64,000 nt of DNA from Hyphomicrobiaceae bacterium (GTDB taxonomy: Bacteria; Pseudomonadota; Alphaproteobacteria; Rhizobiales; Hyphomicrobiaceae). Below, piece after piece: positions 8,453 to 17,435 of this stretch. The position numbers and the translations under genes were made by a program. Under the pieces are notes generated by a model. It made no database searches and was not told the DNA's origin. It saw only the letters and a program-made list of their open reading frames with translations. Positions within the stretch are counted from its first letter, which is position 1, and each line of letters starts with the position of its first letter. The DNA lies in the NCBI GenBank assembly GCA_020638035.1, contig JACKJI010000011.1, positions 5,405 through 69,404 on the forward strand, given 5' to 3'.

Positions 8453-10300
8453 ATGGGATGGAATCGTAAGATCCTACGGATCAACCTTACCGACGCAACC
8501 ATCAAGACCGAGCCGCTCAATATGGACTGGGCCCAGAAATACCTGGGTCAACGCGGCCTTGCGACGAAGTATCTGGTGGAGGAAATCGACCCCACCGTCG
8601 ATCCGCTGAGCCCTGCCAACAAGATGATCTTCGCCACTGGACCGCTCACGGGCACTGCCGCGTCCACAGGCGGGCGCTATTCGGTGATCACCAAAGGTGC
8701 ACTCACCAACGCCATCGCCTGCTCCAACTCTGGCGGCTATTTCGGCGCCGAGTTGAAGTTCGCCGGTTGGGACATGATCATCTTCGAGGGCAAGGCAGCA
8801 AAGCCTGTCTACCTCACGGTCATCGACGACAAGGTGGAGCTGCATGACGCCTCGCAGATCTGGGGCCGGAGCGTGTGGGATACCGACGAGTGGATCAAGA
8901 AGCGCCACCAGGATCCCATGATGCACATCTCCGCGATCGGCGTCGCGGGCGAGAACCAGGTGCTCTACTCGTGCATCGTCAACGACCTGCATCGAGCGGC
9001 CGGCCGCTCCGGCGTTGGCGCCGTCATGGGCTCCAAGAACCTGAAGGCCGTCGCCGTGCGCGGCACCAAGGGCGTCAAGGTTAAGGACGGCATGCGCTTC
9101 CTCAGGGCGGCACGCGACGCCAAGAAGGTGCTGCAGGAGAATGCAGTCACCGGAGCCGGCCTGCCGACCTACGGCACGCAGGTGCTCATGAACGTCATCA
9201 ACGAGGCCGGCGCCATGCCGACCCGCAATCACCGTGAGGTTCAGTTCGAAGGCGCTCACGACATTTCCGCAGAAGCGATGGCGACACCGCGCAAGTCGGA
9301 TGGTCAGAAGAACCTGCAGACCAACCAGGCCTGCTTCGGATGCACCATCGCGTGCGGGCGCATCTCCAAGATCGACGAGAAACACTTCTCGATCCAGAAC
9401 AAGCCACAGTACTGGCACGCGTCAGGCGGCCTAGAGTACGAAGCGGCCTGGGCGCTCGGCTCCAACACCGGCGTCAACGATCTCGAAGCGCTGACGATGG
9501 TCAACTTCGTCTGCAACGAGCAGGGCCTCGACCCGATCTCGTTCGGCGCCACCGTCTCCGCCGCCATGGAACTCTACGATCTCGGCCTGCTGACGCAGGA
9601 GATGACCGGTGGCATCGATCTGAAGTTCGGTTCCGCAGAGGCGCTCGTCAAGTGCGCCGAGCTGACCGGCAAGGCGGAAGGCTTCGGCAAGGAACTTGGC
9701 CTCGGCTCGCTGCGTCTTTGCAAGAAGTATGGCCGCCCCGAACTGTCGATGTCAGTCAAGGGGCAGGAGTTCCCGGCCTACGACTCGCGCGGCATCCAGG
9801 GTATGGGCCTCACCTACGCGACGTCCAATCGCGGCGCCTGCCACTTGCGCTCCTACACCGTATCCTCCGAGATCCTCGGCATCCCCGAGAAGACGGACCC
9901 GCTGGCGACCGACGGTAAGGCTGCCCTCGTCAAGGCCTTCCAGGATGCCACGGCTGCCGTCGACTCGTCTGGTCTGTGCGTCTTCACCACCTTCGCCTGG
10001 ACGCTGAACGACATCGCCCCGCAGGTCGATGCCGCCTGCGAGGGCGAGTGGTCGCCGGAGCGCATGCTCGAAATGGGCGAGCGCATCTGGAACATGGAGC
10101 GCGTCTTCAACAACAAGGCGGGCTTCACCGCTAAGGACGACCAGCTGCCACCGCGACTGACGACGGAGCCGGCACAGACCGGCCCCGCAAAGGGTCTCGT
10201 CAATGGTCTCGACAAGATGCTGCCCGAGTACTACGCGCTACGCGGCTGGACATCTGAGGGCGTTCCGACCAACGAGACGCTCTCGCGTCTGGCGCTGTAA
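8453..10300 (+). CDS. aorB: Tungsten-containing aldehyde ferredoxin oxidoreductase (AorB-like)
   Basis: A 615-residue protein, the usual size for this family. It oxidises aldehydes to acids at a tungsten bis-pterin centre. The [4Fe-4S] ligands are visible as CFGCTIAC (about residues 294-301) and the distant cysteine in DSSGLC (about 504-509), a motif that also contacts the pterin; the spacing mirrors the known archaeal enzyme. The ATG at 8453 follows an AGGGAG at 8441-8446. The in-frame upstream start at 8378 would add 25 polar residues without a ribosome binding site. Tungsten over molybdenum is inferred from the family. A stable hairpin follows the stop. Confidence 0.9.
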   Translation: MGWNRKILRINLTDATIKTEPLNMDWAQKYLGQRGLATKYLVEEIDPTVDPLSPANKMIFATGPLTGTAASTGGRYSVITKGALTNAIACSNSGGYFGAELKFAGWDMIIFEGKAAKPVYLTVIDDKVELHDASQIWGRSVWDTDEWIKKRHQDPMMHISAIGVAGENQVLYSCIVNDLHRAAGRSGVGAVMGSKNLKAVAVRGTKGVKVKDGMRFLRAARDAKKVLQENAVTGAGLPTYGTQVLMNVINEAGAMPTRNHREVQFEGAHDISAEAMATPRKSDGQKNLQTNQACFGCTIACGRISKIDEKHFSIQNKPQYWHASGGLEYEAAWALGSNTGVNDLEALTMVNFVCNEQGLDPISFGATVSAAMELYDLGLLTQEMTGGIDLKFGSAEALVKCAELTGKAEGFGKELGLGSLRLCKKYGRPELSMSVKGQEFPAYDSRGIQGMGLTYATSNRGACHLRSYTVSSEILGIPEKTDPLATDGKAALVKAFQDATAAVDSSGLCVFTTFAWTLNDIAPQVDAACEGEWSPERMLEMGERIWNMERVFNNKAGFTAKDDQLPPRLTTEPAQTGPAKGLVNGLDKMLPEYYALRGWTSEGVPTNETLSRLAL

Positions 10301-10314
10301 ACGGAAACGGCATC

Positions 10315-10345
10315 ACGGGGCGGGCATCCGCCCCGTTTGCCTTTC
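10315..10345 (+). terminator. Hairpin after aorB, possible attenuator or terminator
   Basis: A perfect 9-bp stem (ACGGGGCGG at 10315-10323 and CCGCCCCGT at 10328-10336) with a GCAT loop is followed by a short T-containing tract (TTGCCTTTC). It lies between the oxidoreductase gene and the next operon gene, so it may reduce read-through and give more AorA/AorB than downstream products. The T tract is weak, so full termination is uncertain. Confidence 0.55.
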
Positions 10346-10394
10346 GGGCATTCGGTCAGGGCATCCATTTTGTGGTGACAGGCGACGCAGCCGC

Positions 10395-10634
10395 ATGGAC
10401 GCGCTTACGCTCTTCGGCCTCTTGTCCGTCACCGCAATGCTGGTGTTCTATGCACTCGAAGATCGCGGCACCGGCTACATTCTGGCGTTCGCCATAGCTT
10501 GCCTCGCAGCCTCTGCCTACGGCTTCCTGCAAGGTGCATGGCCGTTCGGTGTCGTCGAGGCCGTCTGGTCGGGCATCGCCGTCCGCCGTTGGCTGCGTCG
10601 CACGCACACACGACGGATCGCACGGGAGAATTGA
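10395..10634 (+). CDS. Small membrane protein in the aldehyde oxidoreductase operon
   Basis: A 79-residue protein with two hydrophobic segments (about residues 4-20 and 27-48), a further amphipathic stretch, and an Arg-rich C-terminus (RRWLRRTHTRR). I do not recognise a named family. It lies between the tungsten subunit and the FAD subunit, and its stop is one base before the next start, so coupling is likely. It could anchor the soluble complex to the membrane; this is inference. The longer ORF from 10203 overlaps aorB and is rejected in favour of the ATG at 10395. Confidence 0.62.
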   Translation: MDALTLFGLLSVTAMLVFYALEDRGTGYILAFAIACLAASAYGFLQGAWPFGVVEAVWSGIAVRRWLRRTHTRRIAREN

Positions 10635-10635
10635 G

Positions 10636-11946
10636 ATGAACTACGTAGTGCTCGGTGCCGGACCCGCCGGCGTGACGGCCGCCGAAACGCTTCGCAGCCT
10701 AGACAAGGCTTCCTCCATTACGATCATCAACGGGGAGGACGAGCCGCAGCCCTATTCACGCATGGCAATCCCTTATTACATCTATGGCAAGATCGACGAG
10801 CACGGCACCTATCTGCGCCAGACGCCCGGTCACTACGAGAAGCTGGGCATCACTTACAAGGTCGGCAGATGCGGCGGCATCGATCCCGCCGCCCACAAAG
10901 TCTACCTGACTGGCGGCGAAGCCCTCTCCTACGACAAGCTCCTGATCGCCACCGGCGCCTCTCCCATCATTCCGCGCATGCCGGGCTCCAATCTCACCGG
11001 TGTCCACACCTGTTGGACGCTCAACGACGCGCGCGAGATCCTCAAGCACGCCGACAAGGGTTCGCCTGTCGTCCTGGTCGGCGCCGGCTTCATCGGCTCG
11101 ATCATCCTCGAGGCGCTCTATCTGCGCGGTTGCAAGATCACGATCGTTGAGTATGCGCCGCGCATGGTCGCTCGCATGATGGACGAGACCGCAGGCGGAA
11201 TGCTCGGCCGCTGGTGCAAGGCAAAAGGTGTCGACGTGCGCGTTTCCACCAAGGTAGAAGGCATTCACGAAGGAAGCGACGCGCCGGGCGCCAAGCTCAC
11301 GGTCGAACTTTCCGATGGCACGACGGTTCCCGCTGCGCTCGTCGTTCTCGCGGTCGGCGTGCGTTCCAACACCGGCTTCCTGGTCGGCACGGGGATCGCA
11401 ACCAACGTTGGCATTACGGTCGACCAGCATTTGCAGACGACCGCACCCGACATCTATGCGGCCGGCGACTGCTGCGAGGGTGTCGACCTATCCACCGGAA
11501 AGCCCGACATGCTGGCGATCCAACCCGTCGCCGTCGAGCATGGCCGCCTCGCCGCTCTCAACATGGCCGGCCATAGCACGCCCCATCGCGGCTCACTCAA
11601 CATGAATGTCCTCGATACCATGGGCCTCATCTCCTCCTCGTTCGGGCTGTGGCAGGGCACGCCGCTCGGCAAGACCGCACGACTTATCGACGAGGACGGC
11701 TTCAAGTACCTGAAGCTGGAATTCGAAGGCGACAAGCTGGTCGGCGCCCAATGCGTCGGCATGACCGACCACGTCGGCATGCTGCGTGGTCTCATCCAGT
11801 CGGGCTTCCATCTCGGCAACTGGCGGGACCGTCTGCTCGCGGCGCCAGAGCGTCTGCGCGAGGCGTATATCGACGTCATGCAATCGCGACCGGGTTTCGG
11901 ACCGAGCGCACCGCATACGAACACGCCGATCGCCAAAAGCGCCTAG
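10636..11946 (+). CDS. aorC: FAD/NAD(P)-dependent oxidoreductase (AorC-like subunit)
   Basis: A 436-residue flavoprotein with two Rossmann folds: GAGPAG near residue 7 for FAD and VVLVGAGFIG near residue 145 for NAD(P), plus a C-terminal FAD-contact AAGDC motif near residue 275. In Aromatoleum-type AOR this subunit transfers electrons between the polyferredoxin and NAD+. The genomic context (aorA, aorB upstream, MoaD/ThiS-like gene downstream) makes that role likely. The ATG at 10636 gives the N-terminal MNYVVLGAGPAG typical for the family; the upstream in-frame start at 10534 lies inside the small membrane gene. Confidence 0.85.
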   Translation: MNYVVLGAGPAGVTAAETLRSLDKASSITIINGEDEPQPYSRMAIPYYIYGKIDEHGTYLRQTPGHYEKLGITYKVGRCGGIDPAAHKVYLTGGEALSYDKLLIATGASPIIPRMPGSNLTGVHTCWTLNDAREILKHADKGSPVVLVGAGFIGSIILEALYLRGCKITIVEYAPRMVARMMDETAGGMLGRWCKAKGVDVRVSTKVEGIHEGSDAPGAKLTVELSDGTTVPAALVVLAVGVRSNTGFLVGTGIATNVGITVDQHLQTTAPDIYAAGDCCEGVDLSTGKPDMLAIQPVAVEHGRLAALNMAGHSTPHRGSLNMNVLDTMGLISSSFGLWQGTPLGKTARLIDEDGFKYLKLEFEGDKLVGAQCVGMTDHVGMLRGLIQSGFHLGNWRDRLLAAPERLREAYIDVMQSRPGFGPSAPHTNTPIAKSA

Positions 11947-11966
11947 ACCGGAGGCCAGACCACTTC

Positions 11967-12239
11967 GTGACCACATCAACTGCTGCGATCCCGGTGACTT
12001 TGAAGCTCTACGCCTCCCTTGGCGTATTTCTTCCCAGCGGGAGTGTGCGAAACGAGGCAAAGGTCAGCGTTCCCAACGGCACGTCCGTCGAGGCGCTGCT
12101 CGATCAGTACGGAGTGCCGCGCGAAGCCTGCCACCTCGTCCTACTCAATGGCATATTCCAGCCGCCAGCAAGTCGCGGCGGCGTTATCCTGAAGTCCGGC
12201 GATGCGGTTGCCGTCTGGCCGCCCGTTGCCGGAGGCTGA
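11967..12239 (+). CDS. MoaD/ThiS-like sulfur carrier, AOR-associated
   Basis: A 90-residue ubiquitin-like protein ending in Gly-Gly (VAGG), the feature of MoaD/ThiS carriers whose thiocarboxylated C-terminus donates sulfur to molybdopterin or thiazole. A copy in a tungsten-oxidoreductase operon probably serves assembly of the tungsten cofactor. The start is GTG: 11967 is chosen, with GTG 11994 as an alternative that would start nearer the conserved beta strand. A GGAGG at 11950-11954 lies 12 bases before 11967. It follows aorC by 20 bases. Confidence 0.75.
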   Translation: MTTSTAAIPVTLKLYASLGVFLPSGSVRNEAKVSVPNGTSVEALLDQYGVPREACHLVLLNGIFQPPASRGGVILKSGDAVAVWPPVAGG

Positions 12240-12545
12240 GGCACGCAGCGGCGGTGTTTGCGCCGCCAGAGCGGTCGCCCCGCATGGTGGGCGTGGCGAT
12301 TTTCACGGCGGTCCGTCAACCTGAAGGTTGGCATACGTTGCGTTGGTCGAGCGACCTGTGTCACGTTCAATTCGGGAGCATAGTTGGCTGAATTGCATTG
12401 CGGCCCACCGTGAAAGATGTGCTCCAAACGCATAAGACTTCGTGCTTCCGCAATGCGATCGACAGCTACCCCGCGCTGAGTGACGCCAGAATTGCCCGCG
12501 CATGCGCCAGTGTTGCACGATACCGCAGCTGCCTGAGGAGACGAC
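12240..12545. other. Intergenic region between AOR operon and NosP-like gene
   Basis: About 306 bases without a supported gene. It should contain the promoter for the FIST/kinase pair. A GAGGAG at 12536-12541 provides the ribosome binding site for the GTG at 12546. I saw no Nnr/Dnr-type palindrome here and no clear terminator for the preceding operon. Confidence 0.5.
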
Positions 12546-13712
12546 GTGCATCAGACCTCGAGCCCCGCGTCGTGTGGAATAGCTACGGCCGCCAGCGATG
12601 AGGCCGGAACGAACGCTGCCGTCGCCGAGATTGCGGCCGCGCTCGGCCCCGGTCCTTTTCAGCACATCATCGTCATGTACTCGCCCGCTCACCACGCCAA
12701 GCTCGTCGGAGAGCTGTTCCGTAACGCCTTCCCGAGCACCGAGGTTTCGGGCTGCTCCACCTCCGGCGAGATCACGCCGCACGGCATGATGCAAGGCGGC
12801 ATCGTCGCTGTGGCCTTTCCCCGGAAGGGATTTCGCGTCGCCGCCGAGGTGATCGCCGATGTCGACCGTTCCGGAGTCGAACAGGCCAACGAGCTCGCGC
12901 GACGAATGAAGCTGCGCTTTGCCGGTGCCCAATCCATGCGCGACCGGGTATTCGCGCTGCTTCTTGTCGATGGGCTGTCGAACTCGGAGGAAAACCTGAT
13001 TGCTGCCGTTCATTGGGCTATGGACGACGTGCAGCTGATCGGCGGCTCGGCCGGCGATGATCTCGCCTTCCGCGAGACGTCTCTCATTCACAAGGGGCGC
13101 ATCATCCAGCACGCGGCCCTGCTCATCCTGATTGAAACGGACTACCCCTTCGAAGTCTTCAAGACCCAGAACTTCGAGCCGACCGGAACAAAGCTCGTCG
13201 TCACCTCCGCCGACACCGAGCGCCGTATTGTCCATGAGCTCAATGCCGAGCCGGCGGCACAGGAGTATGCAGCAGCAATCGGCCTGCTGCCGCACGACCT
13301 CGGCCCCTTCAGCTTCGCGTCCTATCCGCTCGTCGTTCGCGTCGGTGGCGACTACTATTGTCGGTCCATCCGGAACATGAATCCCGACGGTAGCCTCTCC
13401 TTCTTCTGCGCCATCGACGAAGGCCTCGTCTTCACCGTCGCCACGCCTCAGGACATGGTGCAGTCCACACTCGTCACGCTGCAGCGCATTGAGCGCTCGC
13501 TGGGGCGAATTGATACGGTGCTGGGATTTGACTGCATCCTGCGCCGCCTCGATGCGGAAAACCGGCAGATCCGCCATCAGCTGAATGACATATACCGCCG
13601 CTACAATGTCGTGGGCTTCCACACCTACGGCGAGCAATTCAACGCCATGCATCTCAACCAAACGCTCACTGGCATAGCCTTCGGCGCGCCAGACACGGAG
13701 ACGCGGGCTTGA
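12546..13712 (+). CDS. FIST domain protein, NosP-like nitric oxide sensor
   Basis: A 388-residue soluble protein with FIST N and FIST C domains. The N-terminal half has the SGCSTSGEI stretch near residue 75 and IGGSAGDD near residue 160; the C-terminal half follows from about residue 220. In Pseudomonas and Legionella, NosP proteins of this family bind heme, sense NO and control an adjacent kinase. Here the stop overlaps the start of a hybrid histidine kinase by four bases, the same arrangement. The window also encodes NO production and removal, which supports the role. Heme binding itself cannot be read from the sequence. Confidence 0.72.
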   Translation: MHQTSSPASCGIATAASDEAGTNAAVAEIAAALGPGPFQHIIVMYSPAHHAKLVGELFRNAFPSTEVSGCSTSGEITPHGMMQGGIVAVAFPRKGFRVAAEVIADVDRSGVEQANELARRMKLRFAGAQSMRDRVFALLLVDGLSNSEENLIAAVHWAMDDVQLIGGSAGDDLAFRETSLIHKGRIIQHAALLILIETDYPFEVFKTQNFEPTGTKLVVTSADTERRIVHELNAEPAAQEYAAAIGLLPHDLGPFSFASYPLVVRVGGDYYCRSIRNMNPDGSLSFFCAIDEGLVFTVATPQDMVQSTLVTLQRIERSLGRIDTVLGFDCILRRLDAENRQIRHQLNDIYRRYNVVGFHTYGEQFNAMHLNQTLTGIAFGAPDTETRA

Positions 13713-15100
13713 CCGACGAGCATACGAGCGCTGTTGCAAACGACGCGCCGGCCGATACCGGCGAGTTGATGCGGCGTATCCGCAAGCTTGAACGGATCAA
13801 TGCCGCACTGATGAACAGAGTCGAGCGCTCGCTCGATCAGCAGGCCAATGCCTACTCGATGTTCCAGACTGCCATCAGCCTTGAAGGCCAGATTCGCGTA
13901 CGCACCGAGGAGTTGAAGTCGGCCCTCAACAACCTAGAGTACCTCAATGCGGAGCTGACAATCGCGCGCGATGCCTCCGAGCGCGCCAACAGCGTCAAGA
14001 CACGCTTCTTCACCGCCGTAAGCCATGATGTTCTCCAGCCACTTCACGCTGCACAACTCTCCTTGTCGGCGTTGATCGAAGGCGCGACAAGCGAGGAACA
14101 GCGTCGTCTTGCTCTCCAGGTCGACCATGCGCTGGCCTCCATGGAAGACCTCCTGCGTACCATGCTCGACCTGTCCAAACTCGAGGCTGGCGTCATCCGC
14201 CCGCGGATTGAGGACGTCGCGCTCGAGCCACTGTTCCAATCTCTGGTTCTCGACATGAGGCCGCTCGTCGATGCCAAGTGTCTGCGCATCACATGCCGTT
14301 CGAGCAACCTAGCAGTCCGTTCTGACCCACGCCTGCTGCGCCGAATCTTGCAGAACCTGCTAGCCAACGCACACCACTACACCCGCAAGGGTAGCATCTT
14401 CCTCGCGGCGCGCGCGCGCGGCGACGAGGTGCGCATGGAGGTATGGGATACAGGCCCTGGCATCCCGGAAGACGAACGTGAGCGCATATTCGAAGAGTTC
14501 CAGCGCGGATCGACATCAGCAGACACCCACCGCGGTGGCTTCGGTCTGGGCCTGTCGATCGTTTCACGCATGGCCCAGACACTCGAGCACCCTCTCGATC
14601 TGTGTACACGCCCCGGCCATGGCACGCGCTTCTCTATCAACGCGCCCCGCTCCACGGTGGCAGTTGCCTCATCTGAACGTCCGCAGGATGAAGCACTTCC
14701 ATCGCCCGACGCGACCAAAGCGATCGGTCTTGCACATACCCGCGTGCTGATCGTTGATAACGACCCGCGCGTTATCGAGGCGATGCAGACTCTTCTCAGC
14801 AGATGGCAGTGCGACGCGCAGTCTGTGCGTGACCTTGCCGATGTGGAGGCGCTGATTGCCGACGGGCAATTCCGCCCGGATCTGATCCTTGCGGACTACC
14901 ATCTCGATTTCGGCCGACTGGGCACCGAGGCCATCGATCGCCTGCGCGCAGCCATCGATGCCCGGATTCCCGCCATCGTGATTACGGCCGACCGTGCCGA
15001 GGAGATCCTGAATGCCGCGCGGCAGCGCCATTGCGAGGTCCTGCACAAGCCGATCCGACCTGTGGAGCTACGCGCCCTGATGCAGCATCTGCTGAATTGA
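13709..15100 (+). CDS. Hybrid histidine kinase, NahK-like
   Basis: A 463-residue protein without transmembrane segments. Domain order: N-terminal coiled coil (about residues 15-95), HisKA with phospho-acceptor His106 in the AVSHDVLQPLHAA H-box, HATPase with DTGPGIP and GGFGLGLSI, and a C-terminal receiver domain with the acidic pocket in VLIVDNDPR, phospho-acceptor Asp in LILADYHLD and conserved Lys in LHKPIRP. The architecture without a PAS domain fits NosP-controlled kinases. It overlaps the NosP-like gene by four bases. The output partner (an Hpt protein or response regulator) is not in the window. Confidence 0.82.
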   Translation: MTDEHTSAVANDAPADTGELMRRIRKLERINAALMNRVERSLDQQANAYSMFQTAISLEGQIRVRTEELKSALNNLEYLNAELTIARDASERANSVKTRFFTAVSHDVLQPLHAAQLSLSALIEGATSEEQRRLALQVDHALASMEDLLRTMLDLSKLEAGVIRPRIEDVALEPLFQSLVLDMRPLVDAKCLRITCRSSNLAVRSDPRLLRRILQNLLANAHHYTRKGSIFLAARARGDEVRMEVWDTGPGIPEDERERIFEEFQRGSTSADTHRGGFGLGLSIVSRMAQTLEHPLDLCTRPGHGTRFSINAPRSTVAVASSERPQDEALPSPDATKAIGLAHTRVLIVDNDPRVIEAMQTLLSRWQCDAQSVRDLADVEALIADGQFRPDLILADYHLDFGRLGTEAIDRLRAAIDARIPAIVITADRAEEILNAARQRHCEVLHKPIRPVELRALMQHLLN

Positions 15101-15170
15101 CAGCGGCTTCCTTAGAGAGCGTTCACTCGTCCTGGAATCGCGACAGCACTCTATCCTGTCGTTTGGAGCG

Positions 15171-15214
15171 GGTTCTTCACGCTGAACCGCCAAGTGCTTC
15201 AACTAAACATGCTC
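15171..15214. repeat. Degenerate copy of a dispersed hairpin repeat
   Basis: This stretch shares the pattern TTCTTCACGCTGAACCG ... CTTCAACTAAACATGCT with the tandem repeat at 39286-39437. It lies in the roughly 300-base gap between the hybrid kinase and tadC, where I see no gene. The hairpin arms are partly mutated (TTCAACT in place of TTCAGCT), which suggests an old copy. Confidence 0.6.
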
Positions 15215-15403
15215 AAGAAAGCGGTCTGCCCCACCTGTCTCCAGGCGGGGCAATCCACACATCAGCATCGACGACAACAACCTCGAAGCCCTTGCGCCGG
15301 GAGGTGGATGCTGAAGCCTTCCGTAGATTCTTTCGTGTTCGGTTCGTCACCAGTTGAGACTTGTCGCGCCGGCGATCGGCGTGGCTCAACCCATCAGTAG
15401 CGG

Positions 15404-16375
15404 CTACTTCACGCCCATCACCTGCATGACCGCTGGTCCCATGATCACGACGAACAGAACGGGCAGGAAGAAAATGATCATCGGAACGGTCAACTTCGGA
15501 GGAAGTGCCGCAGCCTTCTTTTCGGCGTCGGCAAATCGCATATCGCGATTTTCCTTGGCCATAACGCGCAATGCCTGGCCGACCGGCGTGCCGTAACGCT
15601 CAGCCTGGATAAGGGCGGTCGCCACTGCCTTCACGCCCGGAATGCCTGTGCGTTTGCCGAGGTTCTCGAAAGCCACGCGACGATCCTGGAGATAGGACAG
15701 CTCGGCCGTGGTGAGCGTCAGCTCCTCGGCGAGTTCAAGCGACTGGTTGCTCGCCTCCTTGGCCACGCGGGCAAATGCCGCTTCAACCGACATGCCGGAC
15801 TGCACGCAGATCAGAAGCATGTCGAGTGAATCCGGAAATGCCTGCCTGATCGACGTCTGACGCTTCTGCACGCGGTTTTTGAGAAAAACGTTGGGCAGGT
15901 AGAAGCCGGTGATGCCGACACCGAAAGAGACGAGCACCTTCACGACCGGCGGATATTGGAAGCCTGCGCCGAACATGTACAGAAGCGAGACGACGAACAG
16001 GATCGGCGGCAACGCCACGCGGAAGAATAGGTAGGCCACCAAGTGCGCCTGGCTGCGTAGTCCCGCCATCTTCAGCTTGTTGCGTGCCTCATCGTTGTCA
16101 AAACGCGATTTGAGATCGAGCGCATTGACAACCTGTTGCATATAGCCCTTGGGCGCCTGCCGTAGCTTGCCTTTGCCATCCTTGGCCGACAGCTCCGCGA
16201 TCCGCTGCGCGCGCATCTTGTCGCGCTCAACGGCCATCACCTTCATGCGCTGGCCGGTACGATCGCGCTCCAGCAGCGGTAGCGCAATCGTGAGCACGGT
16301 TGCAAAGGCCGAGATTGCAGCCAAGAACGTCACCAAAAACTGGGGACGCATGATGAACTCAGCCAATTCGGTCAT
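15404..16375 (-). CDS. tadC: Tad pilus inner-membrane protein TadC
   Basis: A 323-residue protein with a type II secretion F (T2SSF) domain in its C-terminal half (about residues 160-320) and hydrophobic helices near residues 12-32, 115-150 and at the C-terminus. TadB and TadC form the inner-membrane platform for Flp pilus assembly. It is the last gene of the minus-strand tad block, 64 bases after tadB. No tadD-like TPR gene follows, although tadD often does. Confidence 0.88.
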   Translation of the reverse strand: MTELAEFIMRPQFLVTFLAAISAFATVLTIALPLLERDRTGQRMKVMAVERDKMRAQRIAELSAKDGKGKLRQAPKGYMQQVVNALDLKSRFDNDEARNKLKMAGLRSQAHLVAYLFFRVALPPILFVVSLLYMFGAGFQYPPVVKVLVSFGVGITGFYLPNVFLKNRVQKRQTSIRQAFPDSLDMLLICVQSGMSVEAAFARVAKEASNQSLELAEELTLTTAELSYLQDRRVAFENLGKRTGIPGVKAVATALIQAERYGTPVGQALRVMAKENRDMRFADAEKKAAALPPKLTVPMIIFFLPVLFVVIMGPAVMQVMGVK

Positions 16376-16439
16376 GTGAGCTACCTCAGTTCAGTGCGGC
16401 CGAACACTCAAGCGGATTGTTTCTGCCGCCTGCCGTCGT

Positions 16440-17435
16440 TCAGAATTTGAAGTTGATCATCTTGCGCATCACCATGACGCCGCAGAACATCCAGAAGGCG
16501 GATAGCAACAGCAGGAACTGCCCGTTCTTCGTAGTCCACAGCATCGAGATGTAGTTGGGCGATGTCAGGTAGACGAGCACGGCCACGATAGGCGGCAACG
16601 ATGCAAGAACGCCTGCTGACGCCTTCGCTTCCGCCGACATGGCCTTGACCTTCATTTGCAGCCTGATGCGGTCGCGCAGAACACCCGACAGGTTACCCAA
16701 CGCCTCCGACAGGTTGCCGCCTGATTTCTGCTGGATTGCAACAACCACGGCGAAAAACTTGACTTCGGGCAGCGGCACGCGTTGCATCAGCCGGTCGAGG
16801 CACTCTGACATCGGGATGCCGACACGCTGCTCCTCCACGACAATCCGTATCTCGCTGCAAATCGGCTCGGGGCTTTCCCGCGCGATGATCGCAAGGCACT
16901 CGTTAAGCGGAAGACCGGACTTGATGCCGCGGACGATGACGTCGATTGCGTTGGCGAACTCCTTGAGGAACTTCGTCTGCCGCACTTTCGTTGCCCGTGC
17001 CACGTACCAGCGAGGCAGACCGAATGCTCCGACAAAGCCAACGATCGGGGCGGCAAGAGGTGCAGAAGGGAATGATATGAGTGCCACAATGGCCGTACCG
17101 ATACCGGCTATGACGCTCGATATCCAGTAGGTCTTCATTGTTACGTCGAGGCCGGCGCGTTGTAGACGGACGCGCATATCGACTTTCTCGGCGCTCTTCT
17201 GACGCGCCTCCAAGTCCTTCAAGGTATCCGCGACCGCCTTCTTTCTGGCGGAAGCCTGCTCGGCGGCGGCTCCACGCGGTGCGGATATGCGCGGTCCTTG
17301 CGAGACCGTGTTGATCCGCTTCTCCGTCTTCTTCGCGCCAGACGTATAGGGATTGATCAACAGGAACACGACGACGGCGAACGCAATCGCCACGCCTATT
17401 GCCAAGAGGGCTTGGATCGGGTCGATCTCAGCCAT
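16440..17435 (-). CDS. tadB: Tad pilus inner-membrane protein TadB
   Basis: A 331-residue T2SSF-domain protein with an N-terminal transmembrane helix (about residues 8-28) and C-terminal helices. It pairs with TadC in the Flp pilus platform. I chose the ATG at 17435 because a GGGAGAAAG sits just upstream and the product then starts directly before the first helix; the upstream in-frame start at 17492 is inside tadA. The gene overlaps the end of tadA by eight bases. Confidence 0.88.
   Translation of the reverse strand: MAEIDPIQALLAIGVAIAFAVVVFLLINPYTSGAKKTEKRINTVSQGPRISAPRGAAAEQASARKKAVADTLKDLEARQKSAEKVDMRVRLQRAGLDVTMKTYWISSVIAGIGTAIVALISFPSAPLAAPIVGFVGAFGLPRWYVARATKVRQTKFLKEFANAIDVIVRGIKSGLPLNECLAIIARESPEPICSEIRIVVEEQRVGIPMSECLDRLMQRVPLPEVKFFAVVVAIQQKSGGNLSEALGNLSGVLRDRIRLQMKVKAMSAEAKASAGVLASLPPIVAVLVYLTSPNYISMLWTTKNGQFLLLLSAFWMFCGVMVMRKMINFKF

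Noticed and set aside
10203..10394. Upstream extension of the small AOR membrane protein
   Set aside because: Overlaps the end of aorB; Arg/Cys-rich sequence unlike the hydrophobic downstream part; the ATG at 10395 fits better.
12303..13739. Minus-strand ORF of 478 codons opposite the NosP-like gene
   Set aside because: Shadow of a well-supported FIST gene; no recognisable domain.
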